57,867 bases of DNA from assembly GCA_964555235.1 (NCBI GenBank), contig CAZKRU010000019.1:1-57867 (forward strand). The letters are read 5' to 3'. The notes beneath the pieces are model-generated. The model ran no database searches and was not told the origin of the DNA. It worked only from the letters and a program-made list of their open reading frames with translations. Both the position numbers and the translations under genes were made by a program. Within the stretch, counting starts at the first letter, position 1; every line of letters starts with the position of its first letter. The DNA is from CAZKRU01 sp964555235. GTDB taxonomy: Bacteria; Verrucomicrobiota; Verrucomicrobiia; Methylacidiphilales; CAMAQI01. Below are positions 42,855 through 50,509 of the stretch, in pieces.

Positions 42855-44162
42855 CTATGACGAGAACATCAGACGCTCTTGGAATCGAGTCAGCAGATGG
42901 ACCACGATATTAATTCCGAGCTGAAAAGCATCCTCCGCTCCATCGGCACCAAAATTTCGACAGAACGTATCTTGCAGACGCCATAATTGCATCTTCGTGA
43001 AATAACCGGCGCCTCCAGGAGTATCTGCAACATTCTTATTCTCACGAATCGGCATCTTAAAGGCAACGCGCATCATATCGGTATAATTATTCGGCGTATA
43101 GATCACCGCAATCTCACCGTCCATTTTGATGACTTCCACGGGATCATGCCGGTAGTTCATTCCCGGAGGAGCCCCTTTGTTCAATTGAAAAAATGCCTTA
43201 TCCCCTTGATAGACAGGATGATCCTTAGGAAGGATTTCAAACTGCTTGTCCGCATCCGGAATCACCCGCTTCATTTCACGACGAAACGCAACGTCAAACC
43301 GGGACCCAACACCCGCCAGCCCGCTATCCCCCCAGATCGCTCCACCGTTAACCAAATATTTTCGGAGATTTTCAACTTCGGCGTTCGTCAGGCTAAACTC
43401 TTTACTTCCAGAAAAATAAACAAAGGGCGGAGCCGTCTCATGCAGCTTCTGTGAGGCAAGATCCAATGCTTCAGGTTGCAACTTCGCCTTGATTCTTCCA
43501 TGACTCCACTCGTTAATCATTCTCGTTAGATTATGAATGGGACCACCGGGCTCGTCCTTCAGCTTCGAATTCGAATAAGTCATCATCAAAAGCCGATTAG
43601 AGTCCAAACCGGCAACTTTTCCCACATAGCAAACAAACTCCGCTTGGGTGCTTTTTCCTGAGCCCGTCGGCCCCGCTCCACCGCTCCCTCCCCCGCCCGT
43701 CCCCCACTTTCCAACCGTCCCTTTAATTCCCGCACTTCGTCCCGCAAACGCACTCGCACTCGCCTTTGCCATATTTGCTGTAACCGTTTCCGTCACTTTT
43801 GCCATCGCGTTCGGATCCGGAGTCGACATGGTACTAATGGGAACTGAAAAAGCAGTCGGATCAGTCGTGTTAACCGTGATCAATTCACTCAAGCTTGAAG
43901 AGGCTGCCTGAGGGGTCTGTACCGCCACCTCCGTCGATGCCGCATCCGGGGTCGCTTCTGACGCGGCGGGAGGAGCCGCAGGCCCCGGATCGCCACCACC
44001 CAACAGAAACGAAGAATCAAACTCCTGCTTTGGAAGCATCGCTTCAAAAATGATCATTCCCCCAATCAACAAGAAAATGAGGAGATGGAGAAGAATCGCG
44101 CCAATAAAATATGGCGACTTCTCAAAACGCTCTTTCAGCGTCAGTTTTCTAGGGGCGTGCAT
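42855..44162 (-). CDS. DUF4159-domain protein with N-terminal TonB-like anchor
   Basis: The 435-residue protein has a short cytoplasmic segment, one span (AILLHLLIFLLIGGMIIFEA, about 17-38), an Ala/Pro/Ser linker (residues 50-175) and a Gly-rich stretch (GTGGGGSGGAGPTGSGKST). The C-terminal DUF4159 domain runs from about 185 with NLTRMINEWSHGRIKAKLQP, SLTNAEVENLRKYLVNGGAI and LPKDHPVYQGD. An N-terminal span plus Pro/Gly linker is the layout of TonB-like energy transducers, fitting the preceding ExbB and ExbD genes. DUF4159 resembles class I glutamine-amidotransferase-like folds; its binding target is unknown. Confidence 0.85.
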   Translation of the reverse strand: MHAPRKLTLKERFEKSPYFIGAILLHLLIFLLIGGMIIFEAMLPKQEFDSSFLLGGGDPGPAAPPAASEATPDAASTEVAVQTPQAASSSLSELITVNTTDPTAFSVPISTMSTPDPNAMAKVTETVTANMAKASASAFAGRSAGIKGTVGKWGTGGGGSGGAGPTGSGKSTQAEFVCYVGKVAGLDSNRLLMMTYSNSKLKDEPGGPIHNLTRMINEWSHGRIKAKLQPEALDLASQKLHETAPPFVYFSGSKEFSLTNAEVENLRKYLVNGGAIWGDSGLAGVGSRFDVAFRREMKRVIPDADKQFEILPKDHPVYQGDKAFFQLNKGAPPGMNYRHDPVEVIKMDGEIAVIYTPNNYTDMMRVAFKMPIRENKNVADTPGGAGYFTKMQLWRLQDTFCRNFGADGAEDAFQLGINIVVHLLTRFQERLMFSS

Positions 44163-44184
44163 ACTTATCTACGTTGCAACTATC

Positions 44185-44616
44185 TTACATTGAAGATGCC
44201 CCAAATGCAAGGTTCTTAACCTTGGCAGCGCTACAGGCATTTAACAGATCGATCACCCGCTCATGACGGGCCGTAGAGGCTGGCGCAACAATTACCGGTT
44301 GAGTCTCCCCAAACTTGGCCATAATATCGAGCAACTTTGCCTTCAACCCGGGCATCTCTCTGCTGGAAGGCGTATCGATCGGGGTTTTATTAAAATAGAC
44401 CTGTCCAAATTGATCCACATCCAACTGAATGGGGGTAATTTCCGTTGGCCCCATCGAAGCACTTTTGCCCCCCGGAATTTTAACGCCAAGCTCCGCCTCC
44501 TTGATCTGAGCCCCAGCGCACGACATGAAAAAAATCAAAAGCACGAAAAGCAGATCCAGCATCGGTGCGATCTGCAATCCAAATTCTCCTTCCTCGCCTC
44601 CACCTCCGCCACCCAT
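44185..44616 (-). CDS. exbD: ExbD/TolR-family protein 2
   Basis: The 143-residue protein from the ATG at 44616, with AGGAGG 5 nt upstream (the TTG one codon earlier is too close). It has a Gly-rich N-terminus and one span, LQIAPMLDLLFVLLIFFMS, whose D is the proton-channel Asp of ExbD/TolR. A periplasmic domain follows (VDQFGQVYFNK, then LNACSAAKVKNLAFG). It pairs with ExbB to make the proton-driven motor. It is the second of two different ExbD copies, 6 nt after the first. Confidence 0.92.
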   Translation of the reverse strand: MGGGGGGEEGEFGLQIAPMLDLLFVLLIFFMSCAGAQIKEAELGVKIPGGKSASMGPTEITPIQLDVDQFGQVYFNKTPIDTPSSREMPGLKAKLLDIMAKFGETQPVIVAPASTARHERVIDLLNACSAAKVKNLAFGASSM

Positions 44617-44625
44617 CAAAACCTC

Positions 44626-45072
44626 CTATTTTTTTTCACCAGTAACCACCGAAAATGTCACACTGGAAATATTCGCCGAAGCACAGGCCTTCATCACCTG
44701 AGAGACATAGCTATACTCCACATTTTTATCTCCGCGAACGAGAACTCGCGTCATCGGATTCAGATCAAAACGCCCCTTCAGCATCGGAACGATCTCCATC
44801 GGGTCCAAATAGTCGCGATCCTCCACCACCAATCCACCCTTGCGCTTGCCCGGATCCCAAGTCACATTCACCACCACCTGGCTCGACTTCTTATTTTTTT
44901 CCGCCGCATTCTTGGCAATCGGTAGCTCGATCCCCTTCACGTTCCTCAAAATTTCAGATGAGGTAATGCTCATGAAAAAAATCAACAAGACCAAGAGCAC
45001 ATCCACCATCGGAGCGACCTGGAACTCAGGATCTGCCTCCGGTGGCTCCTGTTTGATTTTTCGACGACCCAT
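44626..45072 (-). CDS. exbD: ExbD/TolR-family protein 1
   Basis: The 148-residue protein has a basic N-terminus (MGRRKIKQEPPEADPEFQ), then VAPMVDVLLVLLIFFMSIT with the channel Asp (D24), and a periplasmic domain that ends CASANISSVTFSVV. The periplasmic part holds DRDYLDPMEIV and LVRGDKNVEYSYV. It differs substantially from the following ExbD, so the two are not a recent duplication and may form a mixed dimer. Confidence 0.92.
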   Translation of the reverse strand: MGRRKIKQEPPEADPEFQVAPMVDVLLVLLIFFMSITSSEILRNVKGIELPIAKNAAEKNKKSSQVVVNVTWDPGKRKGGLVVEDRDYLDPMEIVPMLKGRFDLNPMTRVLVRGDKNVEYSYVSQVMKACASANISSVTFSVVTGEKK

Positions 45073-45090
45073 AACGATTGGCTCTTGAGA

Positions 45091-45915
45091 TTAACCCTGA
45101 GCCGGATCGGCTTCCTGAAAAATCTCCGAGCCGTATTCACCAATCCGGATTCCCCCCAACTGGTCATACGGAATTTCTTCCAAAAGACGATTCGCCACCG
45201 TGTCCGTTCGAAGCACCGCCGTCTGGGCTTGTGCCTTAAGGACGTAGAAAAAGACGAACGCCGGAATCGCGACGACCAATCCCGCCGCCGTCGCCGTCAA
45301 GACCTCACCAATGTTCGCCGCCAATTTGGAAGGATCACTGATTCCACTTTGACCCAACGTCGAGAAAGCCTTGATCATCCCGATCACCGTTCCAGTCAAC
45401 CCGACCATCGGAGAAATAACCCCGATGACCGAAAGGTACGTGGTATTCGTTTTGAGAATGGTCGATTCCGTAATGGAAGCTTCCTGCATCGCAAAATCGA
45501 CTGCGTCCTTACTCCGGCCGATTCGCTCTAACCCCGCAGAAAGAACCGTACTCAAAAAGCACCGGTTATCCTGACACATCTGCCATGCTTCTTGATAATT
45601 CCCGGAATTGATCGCCTCCCGAAGCCGAGCGACTAAAACAGGAGGAGCCAGCGTTCCGACCCGGAGCTTCACAAATCCTTCCACCGTAAATGCCACCACA
45701 CAAATGGACATGAGCACGCAGACGTACATGACAACGCCCCCTTCGTGAAAGATATCCTTGAAACTCTTATCCTTTCCGACCTGCTTTGCCTCCTCACCCG
45801 TTCCAGCCGTAGCCGCAGCGTCCTGTGCTTGAAGTGCAGGGACGGTGAGAGCCCATACGAGACCCAAAAGAGTAAAGAGGTACAAAGGCTTGCGTAGTAG
45901 GGTCCATGGTTTCAT
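45091..45915 (-). CDS. exbB: ExbB/TolQ-family proton channel protein
   Basis: The 274-residue protein has a signal peptide-like N-terminus (LFTLLGLVWALTVPALQAQ), one span at about 60-80 (VVMYVCVLMSICVVAFTVEG), a cytoplasmic domain, and two C-terminal spans in the MotA_ExbB block: VIGVISPMVGLTGTVIGMIKAF and LTATAAGLVVAIPAFVFFYV. The LGLTGTV-type motif and the T in the last helix are expected for ion conduction. It forms the pentameric ring around ExbD. The N-terminal signal plus linker is the extended form common in Planctomycetes and Verrucomicrobiota. Confidence 0.93.
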   Translation of the reverse strand: MKPWTLLRKPLYLFTLLGLVWALTVPALQAQDAAATAGTGEEAKQVGKDKSFKDIFHEGGVVMYVCVLMSICVVAFTVEGFVKLRVGTLAPPVLVARLREAINSGNYQEAWQMCQDNRCFLSTVLSAGLERIGRSKDAVDFAMQEASITESTILKTNTTYLSVIGVISPMVGLTGTVIGMIKAFSTLGQSGISDPSKLAANIGEVLTATAAGLVVAIPAFVFFYVLKAQAQTAVLRTDTVANRLLEEIPYDQLGGIRIGEYGSEIFQEADPAQG

Positions 45916-45919
45916 AGCA

Positions 45920-46669
45920 TCATCTCACATTTAGTTTGGGGTTTTGTTGACGGAGCCGACCCGCCTGGTCCTCGGCCTGCTTCACCACCTCCGGGTGATG
46001 ATAAAAACTGGTAACGGTGATTAAATACGCTTCCAATGCTCCTTGGAGATCCGCCTTCTTTTCCAAGGCCTCCCCTCGAACCAAAAAAGCCTCGCCATAA
46101 AGTCGTCCATCCTCGCGTGTCGGAGAGACCGTCTTGTTGGCCGCAACAATCAACGGTTCCAACAATTGAAGCGCCAAGTCGGCGTTACCTGTCTGTAACG
46201 CAGTTTTCGCCTTTCCAACGTTGGCCTTGATCAGATATTGGCTCCCTGGATAAAGCTTTTCGATCTCAGAATAAATTGCATTCGCCTCGGTCGGTTTCCC
46301 TTGGGCATTGTAGGCGTCCGCCACTTTTCCCATCATATCAACCACCCAGGGAACCGGCATCGCCCGGTACTTTTTCAGCAGCGGCTCGAGGGTGGAAATG
46401 ACCAAAGCCGGATCCCCCGGCTTAAGACCCGTCAACTCGGGAGGCGCAGGCATCTCGATCTTATCAATCTTCGACATCGGAATCGGCAAAACAGCCTTGG
46501 AAGTCCCCATCGTCACTTCAATCGTGACCTTATCGGCATCACTGGAAAGGATTCGACCGCTCTGTCGGGTCCCATCCTTTTGAATCAACACATCCTCCGA
46601 CCACAACATCGCCTCCAAAGAAAACAAACCAACCGCTAGAATGCCAATGTGAGCGTTTGTAATTCGCAT
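45920..46669 (-). CDS. Exported TPR protein, first gene of the exb operon
   Basis: The 249-residue protein from the ATG at 46669 (MRITNAHIGILAVGLFSLEA) has a signal peptide, then a short beta-type module (LIQKDGTRQSGRILSSDADKV) that resembles an SH3/PRC-like strand repeat. TPR helices fill the rest (GKVADAYNAQGKPTEANAIY, then AKTALQTGNADLALQLLEP, and AFLVRGEALEKKADLQGALE). It is a periplasmic scaffold likely to contact the ExbD domains or cargo. ExbB starts 5 nt downstream on the same strand. No ribosome-binding site is obvious, and it may be the transcript start. Confidence 0.85.
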   Translation of the reverse strand: MRITNAHIGILAVGLFSLEAMLWSEDVLIQKDGTRQSGRILSSDADKVTIEVTMGTSKAVLPIPMSKIDKIEMPAPPELTGLKPGDPALVISTLEPLLKKYRAMPVPWVVDMMGKVADAYNAQGKPTEANAIYSEIEKLYPGSQYLIKANVGKAKTALQTGNADLALQLLEPLIVAANKTVSPTREDGRLYGEAFLVRGEALEKKADLQGALEAYLITVTSFYHHPEVVKQAEDQAGRLRQQNPKLNVR

Positions 46670-46859
46670 GAGATTAACCGGTGTAAGTACCAATTTACCC
46701 TCGAACTGTCAACAGATTACAAACTTTTTATCTTCTTTTTTGTGAAATGTTCACCCCTTGAGCGTTCCGTCATCAAGTGTCCGTTTCGCGTTTCGAAAAA
46801 ATGCTCCTATTTTTTTCTTGAGGATCGCTTTAGAGACGGCATGCTGCTTCCCCTTTCAT

Positions 46860-46932
46860 GGCGGCCGTAGCTCAATGGTAGAGCTCCAGATTGTGATTCT
46901 GGCTGTTGCGGGTTCGAGTCCCGTCGGTCGCC
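46860..46932 (+). tRNA. tRNA-His(GTG)
   Basis: The 7-bp acceptor GCGGCCG/CGGTCGC pairs with one G-U, the extra 5' G (G-1) at 46860 faces C73, and the anticodon loop TTGTGAT gives GTG. The D-arm is AGCTCAATGGTAGAGCT, the T-arm GCGGG-TTCGAGT-CCCGT. CCA is not encoded. The G-1 identity element is decisive for His. Confidence 0.95.
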
Positions 46933-46984
46933 CATTTTTAAATTGCCATGCTTAATAAAAACTCGCTAAGTTCGCGAGAACGCT

Positions 46985-47046
46985 TACAGAGGGATTCGAG
47001 CCCTCGGTACACTTTAACATGTACAACAGTTTATCAAACCGAATGT
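46985..47046 (-). pseudogene. 3' fragment of a class II (Ser-like) tRNA
   Basis: On the minus strand an anticodon arm (TCGGTTTGATAAACTG) is followed by a long variable arm with a GTACA/TGTAC stem and an intact T-arm GAGGG-CTCGAAT-CCCTC. The 5' half does not pair with the 3' acceptor segment. The loop TTGATAA would be anticodon GAT; a Ser(GCT) loop would be TTGCTAA, so a C-to-A change is likely. It is not a working tRNA. Confidence 0.6.
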
Positions 47047-47188
47047 TTTACCTATGAAGATCCCCGTTTGTCCCCAGATTTTGAGCGTTTTTTGCGAAAC
47101 GATACTATTTTTCGCTAGGCACCAACCATTGAGTCTTTTCATTCCACAAAGAAATTACCCCCTTTGCCTCCTATACTGAAATTCGATC

Positions 47189-47626
47189 CTATAGCCGTTG
47201 CTCGAGTTTCTCGATTTGAACTACAAAATCACGAAACCGAGATTCAATCTCCTTAAACGCAAGCCCTTTAACAATTGCTATTTCTATTTTCAATGGAGTT
47301 TTACCTGCCGTCCTTTCATAACGTAAGACAATCGGCTCGTCAGCAACAGTTTTATCTTGAGCCTCCATATCGTTATGCGCCCACACATGAAAAGTCAGAT
47401 TGTCACGCGTGAACTTATAATCGCTCATTCCTAGAGCCTCAACTTGCCATCCTAAGCGTTTTCCTAACAGTTCAAGATCACCATCATTCAAGCCATATAA
47501 AAGATGCGATTTTGAAGTAGAAGGCATGATTTCCGCTTTATTATTCTGAAGGCAACTACATCCCACTAATTCGATTGCCAGCAATATCGTAGCGATGCTA
47601 AAAACCAGTTTTGATATTTTTGTCAT
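47189..47626 (-). CDS. Small lipoprotein beside the toxin fragment
   Basis: The 145-residue protein from the ATG at 47626. The N-terminus is MTKISKLVFSIATILLAIEL followed by VGCSC, a lipobox (LxGC type) for a lipid-anchored Cys near residue 23. The mature domain is charged and unrelated to families I recognise (RLGWQVEALGMSDYKFT, FVVQIEKLEQRL). It begins 1 nt after the stop of the Rhs-type fragment, on the same strand, so the two are coupled. In Rhs and CDI loci the gene directly behind a toxin domain codes for its immunity protein, so that is the best guess. The region is AT-rich relative to core genes. Confidence 0.65.
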   Translation of the reverse strand: MTKISKLVFSIATILLAIELVGCSCLQNNKAEIMPSTSKSHLLYGLNDGDLELLGKRLGWQVEALGMSDYKFTRDNLTFHVWAHNDMEAQDKTVADEPIVLRYERTAGKTPLKIEIAIVKGLAFKEIESRFRDFVVQIEKLEQRL

Positions 47627-47627
47627 A

Positions 47628-47948
47628 TTAATGCGGCATAAATTTCTGCCACTTGCCCCCATTTGAAATACCAGTCGATTGCCCAGGCTTATCTCCATAT
47701 TGCAAATTATCAGTTGGCGCCCAAACTGGAACACCTAATTCGTTCGCTAACTTTTTTGCAAAGGATTTATCACCACCTTTTCCTTGCTTACAAGAATATA
47801 AAACTACTTCGTTTGATCCAGGCCATTTAGGATGTTTTTTTATCATGTCCGCAAACTCTTTTGGCCCAAGTTTAGGAACTTTAGGGCCAGTGTCATCACC
47901 ACTCTGCAAATCCCTCTGATCCGCGATAACATTACCGTTCCCATGTCA
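47628..47948 (-). pseudogene. Orphan Rhs-type C-terminal toxin domain
   Basis: The open stretch ends at the TAA 47628-47630 and extends upstream to a TGA just before 47948. It reads DLQSGDDTGPKVPKLGPKEF, then a segment with VVLYSCKQGKGGDKSFAKKL and ANELGVPVWAPTDN, ending NGGKWQKFMPH. The LYSC...GxxSFAxxLANELGVPVxAP pattern is the tail domain attached to Rhs and wall-associated repeat proteins. No long repeat body, no standard start codon (first plausible is TTG at 47909) and no upstream gene are present, so this is a detached tip or remnant. About 93 residues are shown from that TTG. Confidence 0.65.
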
Positions 47949-47992
47949 ATCTGACGAATCAAGAACTTTCGCCTCCGTCATCGAAATTTCAC

Positions 47993-50437
47993 TTAATAAA
48001 TACGAAACGTCCTCACGCCATTCACCAGACCCCGACAGGTCAGCAAAGCCGCTTCGGGATTTCTCAGCTCCCGCCCCCATTGGACGGAGTAACGGAATTC
48101 GTGAAAACCGCCGAGACTGACTTCAAAGTTGGTTTCCCAGTAATTGGTCATGGCCCAGCTATACGGAATCTGCGGTTGCTCTGACAATTTCGGATGCCCT
48201 TGTGTCAATCGCACCCCATGCGCCAGGGGTCCCAGTTGAAGTAAGGGAGCGTCCGGAGTCGTAATGACCACCCCTCGCTTCTCACCCAACGACCAAAAAC
48301 CATCCTGGATACAATAATAATCCGCCAGCGTTCCCGGAATTTGATCGATCCACGGCCTCAGGGGACCGCCCGCTTTATCTAACCACAAGACGCTTCCCGC
48401 TCCCGCCGTAAAGGGAAGCGCCACATAGAGGCTCTCTGCATCCCAAACAGAATTTTTGTTCATCTGCACTTGGACATCCACTCTCGGAAGATCGAGCCAG
48501 ATCTTGAGATTCACGCAATAGAAAACGGCTCCTGCTCCCTCGTACAAACACTGCAAGATCACGCAAAGATCCCCTTCATTCAGCATCCTGACTTCTTTTA
48601 AGATTGCGGTGGAACGAATTACCTCACTTCCTTTGCGATTCCTCCCCATATTTCTTCGCACATCCTGTTGAACAACTCCATTGTGAGGATCGCCGGGTGT
48701 CCTTTCATAAACGGAAGTAAACGGGCCATGGATTCGATCCTTCAAGAGAAGCGACTCCCCGGTGTCCTTATCGATCCACTCCGTCAATCCCTCGCCCAGC
48801 TTCCACTCCAGCCGGAGAAAAGCCGTTTCGAGAAAAGCCGTCCCCTGAGTGAACTTCGACACCGGAGGCGCCTCCCATTGAACATCTCCCAAAACATGGT
48901 CCGCAAAATCAGATCCAATCGTCGATAGCGTCGGAGGGACTGGAATGATCTCAAAAACCTTCTCCCCACCCGCCGGAAGATCCACACGGACGTGTAAAAT
49001 CATGGAACGCGGGCCTCGAATTTTTTGGTAGGGCACTTCCTGACCTGACTCCACATCGACCACTCGCGCACATTTCTCAACAATTTCGTAATCCATTCCA
49101 TCAATCACCAGTTCCGCGGTGGCTTGAACCGGTCCCTTCGAAAAATTGGAAACTTTGTAACGGAATCGTCTGACGTCGGTGTACGGCGCCTCTCCTCGCG
49201 AAGCCTGCACCTCATCCAAAAGCTCCACCATCAGATCGTAAGCGCTCTGGGCATGGGATTTTTTGTGTCCTCCTTGCGCAACCACTCCCAAATCGAAGGG
49301 ATACTCCATGACCGCACAATGATGAAACGTATGCTCTCCGTACAAGGCCAGTTTCTGTTCCACCTCGGCAAGGCGCGCTTCCTCCAACGTCAGAGAAAAG
49401 TTTTGCTGCGCCTCTCGCACCAGTCGCAAATTTCGTTGCGCCGCCCGAAAAATTCGCGTGGAAGTCGGAACCGACGCCACGCCATCGGTCCACCAATCCG
49501 GCCAATCACCGCGATAGGTCGGAATCCCTTGAAGTTCGGGTCGCCGTTTTTCAAAAAACGCATCCAAATGGGTCATCTCAATGCGAACCCGATCCCCATG
49601 CAACTCATTCCATCGGCGGGCAAATTCCAGAATCCGGACGCTCGGAGGACTGTTATCCGTCATTAACCCGGAGAGCATGAGAGGAACAAAATCGTGCGAA
49701 TAACCGTCTTGCTCCAATTGTCGGAGATAACGGATGAGACGCTTCTCCGCCAACGGAAGGGTATCAGCCGTTGCCGCATTCGGATGCAGTTCATCTTTAA
49801 AGCTGTAAGTAATTGCCGCTCCGGGAGCGAGCCCCAGAATATTACCGATATTGTAGTGCTCCCCATTCCAGACGAGCAATTTCCGGCCGCTGGCGCTCTC
49901 CCACCAAAAGGCATTTTGGCGTCGCCCCGTCGGAGCCAATCCGTGATGCGTGTGAATACAGGTGAAAAGATTTTCGATCTGATTCTCCAACAACGCATCG
50001 GCATAACCCCAGCCAAATCCATTCACATCCGCGGACATGGCCGAGCGAATCGGAACCCCGATGGATCGACCATAATCCACACTGCGCTTGATGAATTTTG
50101 TCAGTAATTCCGCATCCAGCAGTTCACTGTTGTGGGCATAAGTGGCACTGAGCCCGATAAAGCCCTCCCGAATGACCTGGGCAAACGCCTCTTTTTCCCG
50201 GGCGGAGGCACGCTCCAAAAACTGTTCCGCACTCCAAAAGGTTTCAACCGTCCAGCGAAAATCCTTCCATTCCGGTTTTTTTCCCGATCGAACCGCATCC
50301 ACAATCTCAAGGACACTTCTCTGAATCTGAGAATGGTATCTGGAAATACGACGGGGATGATCCGTATAACCGATGTCCGTATGGGTATGATGGATGAGTT
50401 GGACGGTCCATTTCCGATCTGGATATTGCTCAATCAT
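47993..50437 (-). CDS. GH38 alpha-mannosidase
   Basis: The 814-residue protein from the ATG 50437, which gives a compact start before WTVQLIHHTHTDIGYTDHP. That block (H17-xH19-D21) is the zinc-binding and substrate region of GH38, and SADVNGFGW holds the putative nucleophile D137. Later blocks (FWSAEQFLERAS, GHKKSHAQSAYD) match GH38, and the C-terminal half is the beta-sandwich. The frame continues upstream by 72 codons, but that overlaps the divergent gene's region and lacks similarity. It trims alpha-mannosyl residues, probably from glycans taken up from the environment. There is no signal peptide, so it is likely cytoplasmic. Confidence 0.9.
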   Translation of the reverse strand: MIEQYPDRKWTVQLIHHTHTDIGYTDHPRRISRYHSQIQRSVLEIVDAVRSGKKPEWKDFRWTVETFWSAEQFLERASAREKEAFAQVIREGFIGLSATYAHNSELLDAELLTKFIKRSVDYGRSIGVPIRSAMSADVNGFGWGYADALLENQIENLFTCIHTHHGLAPTGRRQNAFWWESASGRKLLVWNGEHYNIGNILGLAPGAAITYSFKDELHPNAATADTLPLAEKRLIRYLRQLEQDGYSHDFVPLMLSGLMTDNSPPSVRILEFARRWNELHGDRVRIEMTHLDAFFEKRRPELQGIPTYRGDWPDWWTDGVASVPTSTRIFRAAQRNLRLVREAQQNFSLTLEEARLAEVEQKLALYGEHTFHHCAVMEYPFDLGVVAQGGHKKSHAQSAYDLMVELLDEVQASRGEAPYTDVRRFRYKVSNFSKGPVQATAELVIDGMDYEIVEKCARVVDVESGQEVPYQKIRGPRSMILHVRVDLPAGGEKVFEIIPVPPTLSTIGSDFADHVLGDVQWEAPPVSKFTQGTAFLETAFLRLEWKLGEGLTEWIDKDTGESLLLKDRIHGPFTSVYERTPGDPHNGVVQQDVRRNMGRNRKGSEVIRSTAILKEVRMLNEGDLCVILQCLYEGAGAVFYCVNLKIWLDLPRVDVQVQMNKNSVWDAESLYVALPFTAGAGSVLWLDKAGGPLRPWIDQIPGTLADYYCIQDGFWSLGEKRGVVITTPDAPLLQLGPLAHGVRLTQGHPKLSEQPQIPYSWAMTNYWETNFEVSLGGFHEFRYSVQWGRELRNPEAALLTCRGLVNGVRTFRIY

Positions 50438-50509
50438 GATCGGAATATAAGTATTTTCTCTCTCAGGAACAATTGGACAAATGAACAGGATTTGGTAGAA
50501 ATCCGACTT
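50438..50509. promoter_or_regulatory. 72-bp divergent promoter region between GH38 and AraC genes
   Basis: Both genes read outward from this short AT-rich interval (CGGAATATAAGTATTTTC then TTGGACAAATGAACAGG). The arrangement is the classical local-regulator layout. I could not fix either -10 box with confidence. Confidence 0.4.

Noticed and set aside
46758..46955. Short plus-strand open frame covering tRNA-His
   Set aside because: It overlaps a complete tRNA-His and has no protein-like features.
50132..50509. N-terminal extension of the AraC gene into the GH38 gene
   Set aside because: The extension is antisense to the GH38 N-terminus and lacks sensor-domain character. The ATG at 50510 gives a normal AraC length.
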